A stretch of DNA of 64,000 nt from CBDUQN01 sp965369375 (lineage in GTDB: Bacteria > Krumholzibacteriota > Krumholzibacteriia > Krumholzibacteriales > Krumholzibacteriaceae). The notes beneath the pieces were generated by a model that did no database searches, was not told the DNA's origin, and saw only the letters and a program-made list of their open reading frames with translations. Positions 1 through 8,516 of the stretch are shown here, piece after piece (position 1 is the first letter of the stretch; the number at the start of each line of letters is the position of its first letter). A program made the translations under genes and the position numbers. The stretch is taken from the NCBI GenBank assembly GCA_965369375.1, contig CBDUQN010000006.1, positions 11,048-75,047 on the forward strand, read 5' to 3'.

Positions 1-48
1 CGTCGATATACGAGGAAGATTAGCAGCGAGCCTTAAAGGGGAATCGGT

Positions 49-675
49 GTGGCTCTTATAGCAGTCAAGAATGTAGAATTCAAGAAAGGCTACAGTAAAT
101 ATGTGCGTAACGCCTTCTTTGGCGCGATTGTTATCCATTTCCTGATGTTCTACTTTTCTCCGCCCTTCGAATTCAAACCGTACGTGCTTCGCGAGGAATA
201 CTTCGAGGCGATTGATCTGCCCTCGCAGTTCGATATACCGCCTCCACCCAAGGAAATCGCCCAGCCGGCGGTCCCCATCGAGGCCGCAGAGGGTGAGGAG
301 GTTGATGACGAGGCGGAGATCGCCCCGACGAGCTTTGATCGAATAGAAGATGTTCCGCCACCCCCACCGCCGCCATCCGAGCAGGCACGGGAATTTTATG
401 CCTTTGACGAGCCGCCGGTGCTGATCAAATATGTGAGTCCACGCTATCCCGATCTCGCGCGGCAGGCTGGAATCGAGGGAACGGTGTTGCTCCGGGTCCT
501 CGTTGGGGAGGACGGGAAGGTCGAGAACGTGTCGGTGATACAGTCGGATGTGACGCCGGCGATGGAGCGGGCCGCGATAAAGGCCGTCAAGCAGTTTCTC
601 TTCAAACCAGCGAAACAGAGAACCGTTCCCGTCAAGGCTAATATGGCGATTCCCGTCAGGTTCAAGCTGCATTAG
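49..675 (+). CDS. tonB: Energy transducer TonB
   Basis: 208-residue TonB family protein that couples the inner-membrane proton gradient, through ExbB/ExbD, to outer-membrane receptors. There is one N-terminal membrane segment at about residues 20-37, an acidic and proline-rich periplasmic linker at about 60-130 with a run of prolines, and a C-terminal TonB domain at about 130-208 that has the family pattern PRYPDLARQAGIEGTV. The GTG start at 49 follows the ribosome site AAAGGGG at a good distance. ExbB/ExbD would be expected just upstream, outside the window (inference). A hairpin terminator follows at 717. Family assignment is firm; the receptor served is unknown. Confidence 0.9.
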   Translation: MALIAVKNVEFKKGYSKYVRNAFFGAIVIHFLMFYFSPPFEFKPYVLREEYFEAIDLPSQFDIPPPPKEIAQPAVPIEAAEGEEVDDEAEIAPTSFDRIEDVPPPPPPPSEQAREFYAFDEPPVLIKYVSPRYPDLARQAGIEGTVLLRVLVGEDGKVENVSVIQSDVTPAMERAAIKAVKQFLFKPAKQRTVPVKANMAIPVRFKLH

Positions 676-716
676 CGCTCCCTCGTCGGATCGGCCCAAT
701 TGAATACTATTTTCAC

Positions 717-740
717 CCGGCAACCGCCGGTTTTTCTTTT
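717..740 (+). terminator. Intrinsic terminator after tonB
   Basis: A five-base stem CCGGC / GCCGG with loop AACC (717-730) is followed by a T-rich run TTTTTCTTTT. It separates tonB from the efflux operon. The rest of the gap to 922 is A+T-rich and probably holds the efflux-operon promoter; I see no convincing -35/-10 pair there. Confidence 0.75.
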
Positions 741-922
741 AGTTAACCTCGTGGGACGGAAATCACCCCTTCATCCAGTTTAGGATTTTAATTGTCCCCC
801 GATTGTGGTATTAAATAGGGGATTTTTTTATTGAAACTATAGGCCGATTCTTGACGTATCAATCTTTGTAGCCACTTAAGATTGTAATAGGTTATCAGAC
901 CAGCTAACGAAAGGTTGTCACG

Positions 923-2290
923 ATGGAAAAGTCGCTGCGGCGTATCACCGTATTAGTCGTTATAGCTGTATTTGTCATGCTCTTAGCGGCATCCACGGCC
1001 CGGCTCGGCGCGTCCGAATCGTCGGTGCTTTCGCTCGAGGAGTGTGTCGTCATCGCTCTCGAGAACAATCCCGATATCGGTGTAGCCGATGAGCTGCTCA
1101 AGATGGAGGGCAACAATCTCCTCGCCAGCTACGGCGGTTTGCTGCCCAATTTCGGCCTGCAATTGGGCCTCGGACATCAGTTCTACGGACCGACGACTGT
1201 GGCGGTCGACGAGCGTGGGCGACCCATCCAGAGGCAGGGTTCCGATTTCGAGAATTACTATTTCGGCATGTCCTCGAGCATTAATATCTTTGACGGCGGC
1301 CGGAGCATCAACAACATCAGATCCTCGATGAGAAGCAGGGACGCCGCACAACAGGATCTCAAGTACAGCAAGGATCTCGTAACGGCGCAGGTTATCAGGG
1401 CCTACTACAATTTCGTGCGGTACAAGATGCTCACCGTCGTGGCCAATGAGAGCATGGAGCAGGCCAAGCAGAGTCTCGAGAGAACGGAGGCGCTGCTCGA
1501 GGTCGGTTCCGGCACGAGGGCCGACGTGCTCAAGGCGCGCGTGAGGCATTCGAATACAAAACTCACTCTGATCCAGGCGCGTAACGCGGTCGAGCTCTCG
1601 CGTGAGGATCTCGTTACCGTTCTCAACATCGGGCCGGATCGCGCGGTCGATGTCGACACATCACTCGTCATCGAACTGATCGATCCCGATCTCCGCTCCG
1701 AAATCAATTTTGGAATGTCGAACAGGGCGGATCTGAAAAGCCGCGACATAAGCCTGAAGGCCGCCGATGCCGATATCGCCTCCGCGAAGAGCGGGTGGAT
1801 ACCGCAGATCGGCGCGAACTTCAGCTACGGCTGGAGCGATAGAAAGCCTCCCGACAATCTGAACTTTTTCGAGAATGAGTACACCTGGAGTTTGAGCGCC
1901 TACCTCAATTACAATCTTTTCGATCGCTTCGCAACGAGCTCGAATGTCGGCAGGGCGAAGGCCAATCGCCGAATAGCCGAGTACAATCTCGAGAAAGCGC
2001 GGCTCGTGGCGACGAGGGAGATAAAGGGGATCGTTTTCAATTTGCGGGAGGCGTGGGAGCGGATCTCCGTCGCAACCGAAACGGTCGAGCAGGCGCAGGA
2101 GGATGTGCGGCTCGCCGAAGAGCGGTACCGCGTCGGTGCGGGAACGATGCTCGAGACAATCGATGCCCAGGTGGCGCTGACGCAGGCGAAGGCCGACGTC
2201 ATCCAGGCCAAATGCGATTACCTCATAGGCGTGGCGGATCTGAAGCGGGCCACCGGTAAGAGAAGAGAATTAACCGACACCGGCTCATAG
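923..2290 (+). CDS. TolC family outer-membrane efflux channel
   Basis: 455-residue outer-membrane factor. A signal peptide covers about residues 1-30, followed by the two repeated coiled-coil and barrel halves of the OEP/TolC family; the segment YYNFVRYKMLTVVANES and later LAEERYRVGAGTMLETIDAQ are typical helix-hairpin sequences. Such proteins trimerise into a channel through the outer membrane and periplasm. It is the first gene of an operon with a MacA-like adaptor and MacB-like ABC components (22 bp to the next gene), so it probably forms the exit duct of that pump. The ATG at 923 is preceded by AAGG. Confidence 0.93.
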   Translation: MEKSLRRITVLVVIAVFVMLLAASTARLGASESSVLSLEECVVIALENNPDIGVADELLKMEGNNLLASYGGLLPNFGLQLGLGHQFYGPTTVAVDERGRPIQRQGSDFENYYFGMSSSINIFDGGRSINNIRSSMRSRDAAQQDLKYSKDLVTAQVIRAYYNFVRYKMLTVVANESMEQAKQSLERTEALLEVGSGTRADVLKARVRHSNTKLTLIQARNAVELSREDLVTVLNIGPDRAVDVDTSLVIELIDPDLRSEINFGMSNRADLKSRDISLKAADADIASAKSGWIPQIGANFSYGWSDRKPPDNLNFFENEYTWSLSAYLNYNLFDRFATSSNVGRAKANRRIAEYNLEKARLVATREIKGIVFNLREAWERISVATETVEQAQEDVRLAEERYRVGAGTMLETIDAQVALTQAKADVIQAKCDYLIGVADLKRATGKRRELTDTGS

Positions 2291-2311
2291 CATCGCGGAG
2301 GGAAATATTCC

Positions 2312-3004
2312 ATGTTGATACAAGTTCAGGGAATCAAGAGGATTTACGAGGTCGGTATACAGAAGATCGAAGCGCTCGCCGGGGTGGATATAACGATTGA
2401 TAAGAACGAGTATATCTCGATCATGGGACCCTCCGGTTCGGGCAAATCGACATTCATGAATATTCTCGGGTGTCTCGATACTCCAACAGAGGGCACCTAT
2501 TATCTCAACGAGCAGGAAGTGAGCAACCTCAGTGACGACGAGCTCGCGCGCATCCGCAACAAGGAAATCGGGTTCGTCTTTCAGACCTTCAACCTGCTGC
2601 CGCGGGCGTCGGCACTTCAGAATGTCGAATTGCCGCTGATATATGCGGGCATGCGGGGGGACCGAAGGCGCAAGAGGGCGATGGAGGCTCTCGAAGCCGT
2701 AGGACTCGGCGACCGTGCGGTTCATCGCCCCAACGAGCTCTCGGGCGGGCAGCGGCAGCGCGTGGCGATCGCGAGGGCGCTCGTGAACCAGCCGTCGATC
2801 ATTCTCGCCGATGAGCCCACCGGCAACCTCGACAGCCGCACCGGTGAAGAGATCATGGTGATATTCGAAAAGATTCACGAGGCGGGCAACACGATCATCA
2901 TCGTCACGCACGAGGAGTACATCGCCAATCATACGCAGCGTATCATCCGGCTTCTCGATGGAATGATCGAATCGGATACGAGTGCCGGGAAATCCGCTCA
3001 TTGA
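2312..3004 (+). CDS. MacB/LolD-type ABC transporter ATPase
   Basis: 230-residue free-standing nucleotide-binding subunit. Walker A GPSGSGKST is at residues 39-47, the signature LSGGQ at 143-147 and Walker B ILADEP at 164-169, followed by the D-loop GNLDS. In Escherichia coli MacB the ATPase and permease are fused; here the ATPase is separate and must work with the two FtsX-type permeases encoded downstream. ATG at 2312 after GGAGGGAAA. Part of the tolC-like/ATPase/adaptor/permease operon. Confidence 0.95.
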   Translation: MLIQVQGIKRIYEVGIQKIEALAGVDITIDKNEYISIMGPSGSGKSTFMNILGCLDTPTEGTYYLNEQEVSNLSDDELARIRNKEIGFVFQTFNLLPRASALQNVELPLIYAGMRGDRRRKRAMEALEAVGLGDRAVHRPNELSGGQRQRVAIARALVNQPSIILADEPTGNLDSRTGEEIMVIFEKIHEAGNTIIIVTHEEYIANHTQRIIRLLDGMIESDTSAGKSAH

Positions 3005-3082
3005 TCCGTATAGAAAGACAATCCCAGCGGTTTGACAATACATACGTGCATCTCGTAACAGGGTGTCAGTCAGGGGGGAACA

Positions 3083-4336
3083 ATGGAAGAAAAACGAAGG
3101 AGATTCAAACCTAAGCACTGGATCTTGATCATCATCGTGGTTGTCCTCGCAGTTCTAGTATTGGTCAATATGCGGGCACGCCAGGGACGCGCGTTGCCCG
3201 TTCAGGTCGAGAAAGTCGAAAAACGGAACTTAAGGATGATCGTCTCCGCCTCGGGCAGCATACGGCCGAAACGGCAGGTCGACGTCAGCGCGAGCAACAT
3301 CGGCAAGGTCACCCGTGTGGCGGTCGAGGAGGGCGATCGGGTCAAGAAGGGGCAATTTCTGCTTCAGATCGATCCGATTCGGCTCGAATCCGAAGTAACG
3401 CAGCTGCGGGCCATGCTCGAATCGGCCCGCGCCAACGAACGTCAGATGTTCGCTCAGGCACAGAAAGCGAAAAGTGATCTGGGGAGGACGGAGAAGCTCT
3501 TCGGCCAGGGATACCTCACCGACCAGGAAGTCGAGTCGGCGAAAACAAATTACCAGGTGGCGGTGGCAAATCACGAAGCGGCCCGCTACCGGATCGAACA
3601 GAACAGGGCCCTGCTCGAGAGCGCCGAGCACAACCTCAAGGAAGTGACGATTGTCGCCGAGATGGACGGGATCGTGACGCGCCTCAATGTCGAGGAGGGC
3701 GAGATCGCAATCATGGGCACCCTCAACAATCTGGGAACGGTGCTCATGACCGTTGCCGATCTATCGACCATCGAGACGGAGGTGGAAGTTGACGAGACCG
3801 AAGTCGTCGATATCAACCTCGGGGACAAGGTCAAGATAACGCTCGACGCCTTTCCCGACACGTCATTCGCCGGGGAGGTGACCGAGATCGGCAACAGCCC
3901 GATCCTCTCGTCCGCGATCTCCGGCCAGCAGGGAGTCGACTTCAATGTGGTCATAACGATTATCGATACTATTCCCAATGTGAGGCCCGGCTTGTCCGCC
4001 GACGCTGAGATCACCGTTGCAGCGGAGGACAGCGCATTGAGCATACCGATACAGAGCCTGACCGTGAGAAGAAGGAAAGATCTCAAGGACTTTGATAGCG
4101 CGGATACGACGAATGCCGGGGAAGGCGAGGAAGAGATAGAGGGTGTTTTCGTCGTCGACGGCGAGACGGCCCGTTTCAGGCCGGTCAGGGTCGGGATCAC
4201 GAGTCAAAAGCACTTTCAGGTTATTACCGGCCTCGAGGACGGCGAGATGGTCGTCAGCGGCAACTACCGCGCAATCAGGGATCTCAAAGACGGGCAAATG
4301 GTCAAGGTTTCGAAGAAGAAGGGCAAAGAAAACTAA
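3083..4336 (+). CDS. MacA/HlyD-type periplasmic adaptor (membrane fusion protein)
   Basis: 417-residue efflux adaptor. A short basic N-terminus precedes one membrane anchor at about residues 12-30. Then come the first half of the lipoyl domain (SGSIRPKRQVDVSASNIGKV region), an alpha-helical hairpin at about 95-190, the second lipoyl half (ATIVAEMDGIVT-like VAEMDGIVTRLNVEEGE), a beta-barrel and a C-terminal membrane-proximal domain. It links the inner-membrane ABC transporter to the TolC-like channel. ATG at 3083 follows GGGGGGAAC. The substrate cannot be read from the sequence; macrolides, peptides or lipids are all possible for this family. Confidence 0.93.
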   Translation: MEEKRRRFKPKHWILIIIVVVLAVLVLVNMRARQGRALPVQVEKVEKRNLRMIVSASGSIRPKRQVDVSASNIGKVTRVAVEEGDRVKKGQFLLQIDPIRLESEVTQLRAMLESARANERQMFAQAQKAKSDLGRTEKLFGQGYLTDQEVESAKTNYQVAVANHEAARYRIEQNRALLESAEHNLKEVTIVAEMDGIVTRLNVEEGEIAIMGTLNNLGTVLMTVADLSTIETEVEVDETEVVDINLGDKVKITLDAFPDTSFAGEVTEIGNSPILSSAISGQQGVDFNVVITIIDTIPNVRPGLSADAEITVAAEDSALSIPIQSLTVRRRKDLKDFDSADTTNAGEGEEEIEGVFVVDGETARFRPVRVGITSQKHFQVITGLEDGEMVVSGNYRAIRDLKDGQMVKVSKKKGKEN

Positions 4337-4391
4337 CCGTCATTAATTCGCTTGTCGTACACCTGTCACGTCCCGCCCAGGGTTAGAACAG

Positions 4392-5618
4392 ATGTTGATT
4401 TTTCAGAGCATCCAGATCGCGTTTCACGCTCTCAAGGAGAACAGGCTCCGCACCATTCTCACCTTGCTCGGCAACATTGTGGGGACGATGGCGATCATCG
4501 CGGTCGTTTCACTGATCGGCGGTATAGACAACTATGCCCGCGAGAGGGTGGCCGATGAGGGGAGCAACGTTTTCGATATAGAACGGGTAAATTTCTTCGA
4601 AGCGATAACCGATCTCGATGCGTTCCTCAAGGCGGTAAAGAGAAACAAGGTCATAAAGCTCGACGATGTCGAGTACCTCAGAGAGTGGATACCGTCGGCA
4701 TCATACATCGGGGCGACGATCAGCAGTGGAAACGACGTCAGTTTCGGCGATAACTCGGCGAACGTCAACATACGGGGATGGTCCGAGGAAGTTCCCTTGA
4801 TCGAGAAGGCCGATCTCTTCAGTGGAAGGCACGTCTCGCGACTCGATGTCCAGCGAAGCAGCGCCGTGGCCGTTATCGGGTGGGACGTGTTCCAACGCAT
4901 ATTCGACGGAAAGGATCCGATCGGCCGGAAATTGAAGATCGGGCGCAAGCACTATCTCGTGATCGGCGTCGTAAAGGATCTCGGCACCTTATTCGGACAA
5001 TCGCGAAGCCGTTTCGTCGTCATCCCGGTGACGACGTTTCTCAAGAACTACGGTTCACGCCGGTCGATCGATATCAAGGTGAAGGCCGCCGATATCAGGT
5101 TGCTCGATCAGGCGATCGACGAGGCGACGATGGCGATGCGGATCAGGCACAAGCTGCGTCCGACCGACGAGAACGATTTCGCCATCATCACCTCCGAACA
5201 GCTCATTTCGCTGTGGAAGAAGATCTCGAGCGCGATATTCATGGCGTTGACCTTCATCGCGGCGATCGCGCTCGTCATCGGGGGAATCGTTCTCATGAAC
5301 ATCATGCTCGTAGCGGTAACCGAGCGAACAAGGGAGATCGGGATACGCAAGGCGCTCGGGGCGAGGCGCTCTAATATCGTCTTTCAGTTCATGGTCGAGG
5401 CGGTTACGCTGTCCGTGATCGGGGGCATTATCGGTATCATGTCGGGTTTCACCATTGCTTCGATTGTATCTATTCTATCACCCCTTCCCTATGTAATAGC
5501 CCCATGGTCGATTGCGGCGGGATTGATCGTTACCTTTATCATCGGTCTCGTTTTCGGGACATATCCGGCCAACAAGGCGGCGAAAATGGATCCCGTAGAG
5601 GCGCTTCATCATGCGTAA
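4392..5618 (+). CDS. MacB-like FtsX-type ABC permease, first copy
   Basis: 408-residue permease. One N-terminal membrane helix at about residues 20-45 (GNIVGTMAIIAVVSLIGGI), a large periplasmic MacB-type domain, then three C-terminal helices. The family signature NIMLVAVTERTREIGIRKAL precedes the second of these. It lacks a fused ATPase domain and so depends on the separate ATPase at 2312. The following gene encodes a second, divergent permease of the same type, so a heterodimer is likely. Confidence 0.93.
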   Translation: MLIFQSIQIAFHALKENRLRTILTLLGNIVGTMAIIAVVSLIGGIDNYARERVADEGSNVFDIERVNFFEAITDLDAFLKAVKRNKVIKLDDVEYLREWIPSASYIGATISSGNDVSFGDNSANVNIRGWSEEVPLIEKADLFSGRHVSRLDVQRSSAVAVIGWDVFQRIFDGKDPIGRKLKIGRKHYLVIGVVKDLGTLFGQSRSRFVVIPVTTFLKNYGSRRSIDIKVKAADIRLLDQAIDEATMAMRIRHKLRPTDENDFAIITSEQLISLWKKISSAIFMALTFIAAIALVIGGIVLMNIMLVAVTERTREIGIRKALGARRSNIVFQFMVEAVTLSVIGGIIGIMSGFTIASIVSILSPLPYVIAPWSIAAGLIVTFIIGLVFGTYPANKAAKMDPVEALHHA

Positions 5619-5686
5619 CCGGCGTGCGCCTCTGGCGATCGAGTGAATTTGAATGGTCGGAAACTTTAGCTCGGCGAGAGACTCGC

Positions 5687-6985
5687 ATGGATGAGAGAAA
5701 CAAACATATCGACACCTCCAATTCGAAGGCTGGCGGTGACGACCGCTCCGCAGCCCAGGTATGGGGAGAGAACCTGAACCAGGCGCTCGTTGTCATCCGG
5801 GCGCACAAGATGCGCTCGGGGCTTCTCATCCTCGGTGTGGCGATAGGTGTTACCGCGGTGCTCGCCATCGTGACCATCATGGCGGGCCTGTCGCGGAGGA
5901 TCCGGGATGACTTTCTCTCCGCGAACAGGCCGTACATCGTCGTATCGAGGTTCGATCCGATGGAGGACAGTCCCGACCAGCGGGACCTGTTCAGGCGCAA
6001 GAAGCTCACCGACCTAGATGTGAAGGCGCTCGAGGAGTTCGGGGAGACGGTCGACAAGATAGATTTCGAGATCGAATTGCGGGGGGGTCCGGTGATACTG
6101 CGCCGAAAGGGCGAGCGATCGAATTTCATCAGCGTCCTCGGCGCGACGCCCAACCTGCTCTATATCCTGAGCCTCGATATGGGTGAGGGAAGGTTCTTTT
6201 CGAACTTCGAGATGGAGCGCAAGAGGAGGGTCGTCGTGCTCGGGTACGGTCCCGCGAAGGATCTTTTTCCAAACGAGGATCCGATCGGGAAGTTCGTCAG
6301 GATAAAGAACCACGAGTACCATGTCGTCGGCGCGCTGGAGTCGAGAAGGCATATCATCGGCGCCATCGGAGACAACTTCGTCGTTATCCCGTATACGACG
6401 CTCGAGAAGGATCTCATGTCCAAGCGGGACGAGGCCCAGATTGTGATAACGGTCAAGCCGGAGTACACGCTCGAGGAATGCATGGAGGAGGTGATCTCGA
6501 TACTGCGGGCGAGACGCGGAGTCGGGCCGGGTGAGGAGAACGATTTCTCGGCGATGACTTCTGAGGCGTTCGCCGATATCCTCGCCAAGATCACGACCGG
6601 TATCGGGCTCGTGCTGATAGTCATATCGTCGATCGGGCTCATGGTCGGCGGGATCGGCGTCATGAACATCATGCTCGTCTCCGTCACCGAGCGCACGAGA
6701 GAGGTTGGGATCAGGATGGCCATGGGCGCGCGGAGATCGGATATTCTCAAACAATTTCTCATAGAGGCTTCAACGCTCACCGGCATCGGCGGCGGTGTGG
6801 GGATCTTGATGGGACTCCTCGTTGCCCGCGGCGTTTCGAACCTGATCGCATTTCCCTATGTCGTTCCCCTGGTCTGGATCGTCATCGCCTTCGTTTTTTC
6901 GGCGGCCATCGGTATCATTTTCGGCCTCTACCCGGCCAACCGGGCCGCCAGGATGGACCCGATCGAAGCGCTTCACTACGAGTGA
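5687..6985 (+). CDS. MacB-like FtsX-type ABC permease, second copy
   Basis: 432-residue permease with the same plan as the preceding gene: an N-terminal helix (SGLLILGVAIGVTAVLAIVT), a periplasmic domain, and three C-terminal helices with NIMLVSVTERTREVGIRMAM. The open frame extends further upstream into the preceding permease gene, but the ATG at 5687 after GAGAG leaves a natural 68-bp gap and starts just before the first membrane segment. Last gene of the efflux operon. Confidence 0.92.
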   Translation: MDERNKHIDTSNSKAGGDDRSAAQVWGENLNQALVVIRAHKMRSGLLILGVAIGVTAVLAIVTIMAGLSRRIRDDFLSANRPYIVVSRFDPMEDSPDQRDLFRRKKLTDLDVKALEEFGETVDKIDFEIELRGGPVILRRKGERSNFISVLGATPNLLYILSLDMGEGRFFSNFEMERKRRVVVLGYGPAKDLFPNEDPIGKFVRIKNHEYHVVGALESRRHIIGAIGDNFVVIPYTTLEKDLMSKRDEAQIVITVKPEYTLEECMEEVISILRARRGVGPGEENDFSAMTSEAFADILAKITTGIGLVLIVISSIGLMVGGIGVMNIMLVSVTERTREVGIRMAMGARRSDILKQFLIEASTLTGIGGGVGILMGLLVARGVSNLIAFPYVVPLVWIVIAFVFSAAIGIIFGLYPANRAARMDPIEALHYE

Positions 6986-7180
6986 CCCACACCGCTCGCG
7001 GAAATTTCACCCTCCCCCTCGACCCCTCCCAGGATTTTCGTGGATTTCGCGAGAATCCCCTCGGGAATATCGTGATTTTCCCAAAATTGTTGCCACAAGA
7101 GGCTGTTGGCACTATACTTCGATTGTAACGCCGTCTCAAAAGGCTGACACGGACCACGCAAACTTGTGGGTGCTCAATAG

Positions 7181-8500
7181 ATGCGTTCTGTCTCATTCAA
7201 GACGATCCTCCTGTTTCCTGCCGTTTTGTGCCTCTTCACCGTACCCGGTGCCGCGCAGATGCGTCCCGGAGGCGGCGCCCGGGGTGGTTTCGAGCTCTCC
7301 GTGAGTCAGGAATTCGATGAAGCGGGGCAGACACTGCTCGTCGTCAGCACGACCGTCGCCTACCAGCGTCTCGTATTCTTCCGCAAGCACAGCGGCTACG
7401 AATCCCGGTATCGCATCTACATGGAGCTCCTCGACGACCGTAACGACGCGGTCAGGGGTGATGTGTGGGAAGAATCGGTGGTGACCAAGACGTACGAGGA
7501 GACAATGGCCTCCGCTTCGGTCTCGACGATACGGCGGTCTTTCCCCGTCGATTCCGGTGAGTATACGGTGAACGTCACATTCGAGGTGATAGATACGTCC
7601 TTGAAATTGAAAAAGACGAAGGCGATCAGAATCATCGGCCGCGGTGAGGGCAAGCTCGAGCTCGCCGAGCCGGTTTTCACCATAACGAAGGTCCGTCAAC
7701 AGGACGACAAGCCCCCGCGGGGAGAGATCCTCTTCGCGGCGTGCGAAGCGTCCGAGGATGAGGGTATCAGAGTGATTCCGGGCGCATCGTTCGCCGAGTT
7801 CGATGCGTACCTTCGTGTCGTCTACAATCTCGTCGCGCCCCCGCCGGACACGTTGTCGGACCGCTGCCGCGTATCAATCAGCGTGAAAGACCATGAGGGT
7901 GATGTCGTGCTCTACAACAGGAAACGCGTGCAGACGCGGGAGACGGGGCTGCTCACCTTCTGCCTCGAATTCAACGTCGATGAATTTCATATGGGAGATT
8001 ACATACTCTCGACGATCGTCGAGCGGCCGGATACCGGCGAGCGGACGTCAGTTGAAGCGCACTTCACCATCCTGCTCAACAGGAGCATCTTCGGGAACAA
8101 CTTCGATGAGGCGCTCGAAATACTCTCGATCATCGCGGAAAAGGATGAGCTCGCCGATCTGAGGCAGGCCCCCGAAAACGAGCGTGTCGGTGCGTGGCTC
8201 CGTTTCTGGAAAAAGAAGGATCCGACACCGTCGACGGCGGGTAATGAGGAGATGGAAGAGTTTCTCAGCCGGATCAATTATGCAATCAAGAACTTCTCGA
8301 AGTTCCGTCCGGGATGGCAGACTGATCGAGGAAGGATTTATATAAAGTACGGTGAGCCGGACAAGGTAATCAACACGGACGGCAAGCTGCTCGGCAGCCG
8401 TATTCAGTACTGGATCTACTATTCCCAGGGCCTCGCGTATGTATTCGAGGACACTTCCGGAATGGGAGAATACCAGCTTCTGACCACTCAGATGATTTGA
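7181..8500 (+). CDS. GWxTD domain-containing exported protein
   Basis: 439-residue protein with an N-terminal signal peptide (about residues 1-25, ending near PGAAQ). The C-terminal third carries the motifs that define the GWxTD family: ERVGAWLRFWKKKDPTP, then RPGWQTDRGRIYIKYGEPDK with the exact G-W-x-T-D core. The first part is beta-rich. GWxTD proteins are widespread in FCB-group and Acidobacteria genomes; their biochemical role is not established. The gene ends 16 bp before a peptide-binding lipoprotein gene, so it may be co-transcribed with the uptake operon. Confidence 0.9.
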   Translation: MRSVSFKTILLFPAVLCLFTVPGAAQMRPGGGARGGFELSVSQEFDEAGQTLLVVSTTVAYQRLVFFRKHSGYESRYRIYMELLDDRNDAVRGDVWEESVVTKTYEETMASASVSTIRRSFPVDSGEYTVNVTFEVIDTSLKLKKTKAIRIIGRGEGKLELAEPVFTITKVRQQDDKPPRGEILFAACEASEDEGIRVIPGASFAEFDAYLRVVYNLVAPPPDTLSDRCRVSISVKDHEGDVVLYNRKRVQTRETGLLTFCLEFNVDEFHMGDYILSTIVERPDTGERTSVEAHFTILLNRSIFGNNFDEALEILSIIAEKDELADLRQAPENERVGAWLRFWKKKDPTPSTAGNEEMEEFLSRINYAIKNFSKFRPGWQTDRGRIYIKYGEPDKVINTDGKLLGSRIQYWIYYSQGLAYVFEDTSGMGEYQLLTTQMI

Positions 8501-8516
8501 ACAGGCGTAGCAATTT

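Noticed and set aside
5504..5686. N-terminal extension of the second permease frame
   Set aside because: It overlaps the first permease gene, and the ATG at 5687 matches the usual start before the first membrane helix.
7107..7124. Possible sigma-54 promoter (TGGCAC followed by TTCG) before the GWxTD gene
   Set aside because: The -24 GG part is good, but the -12 element lacks the required GC, reading CG at that spacing.
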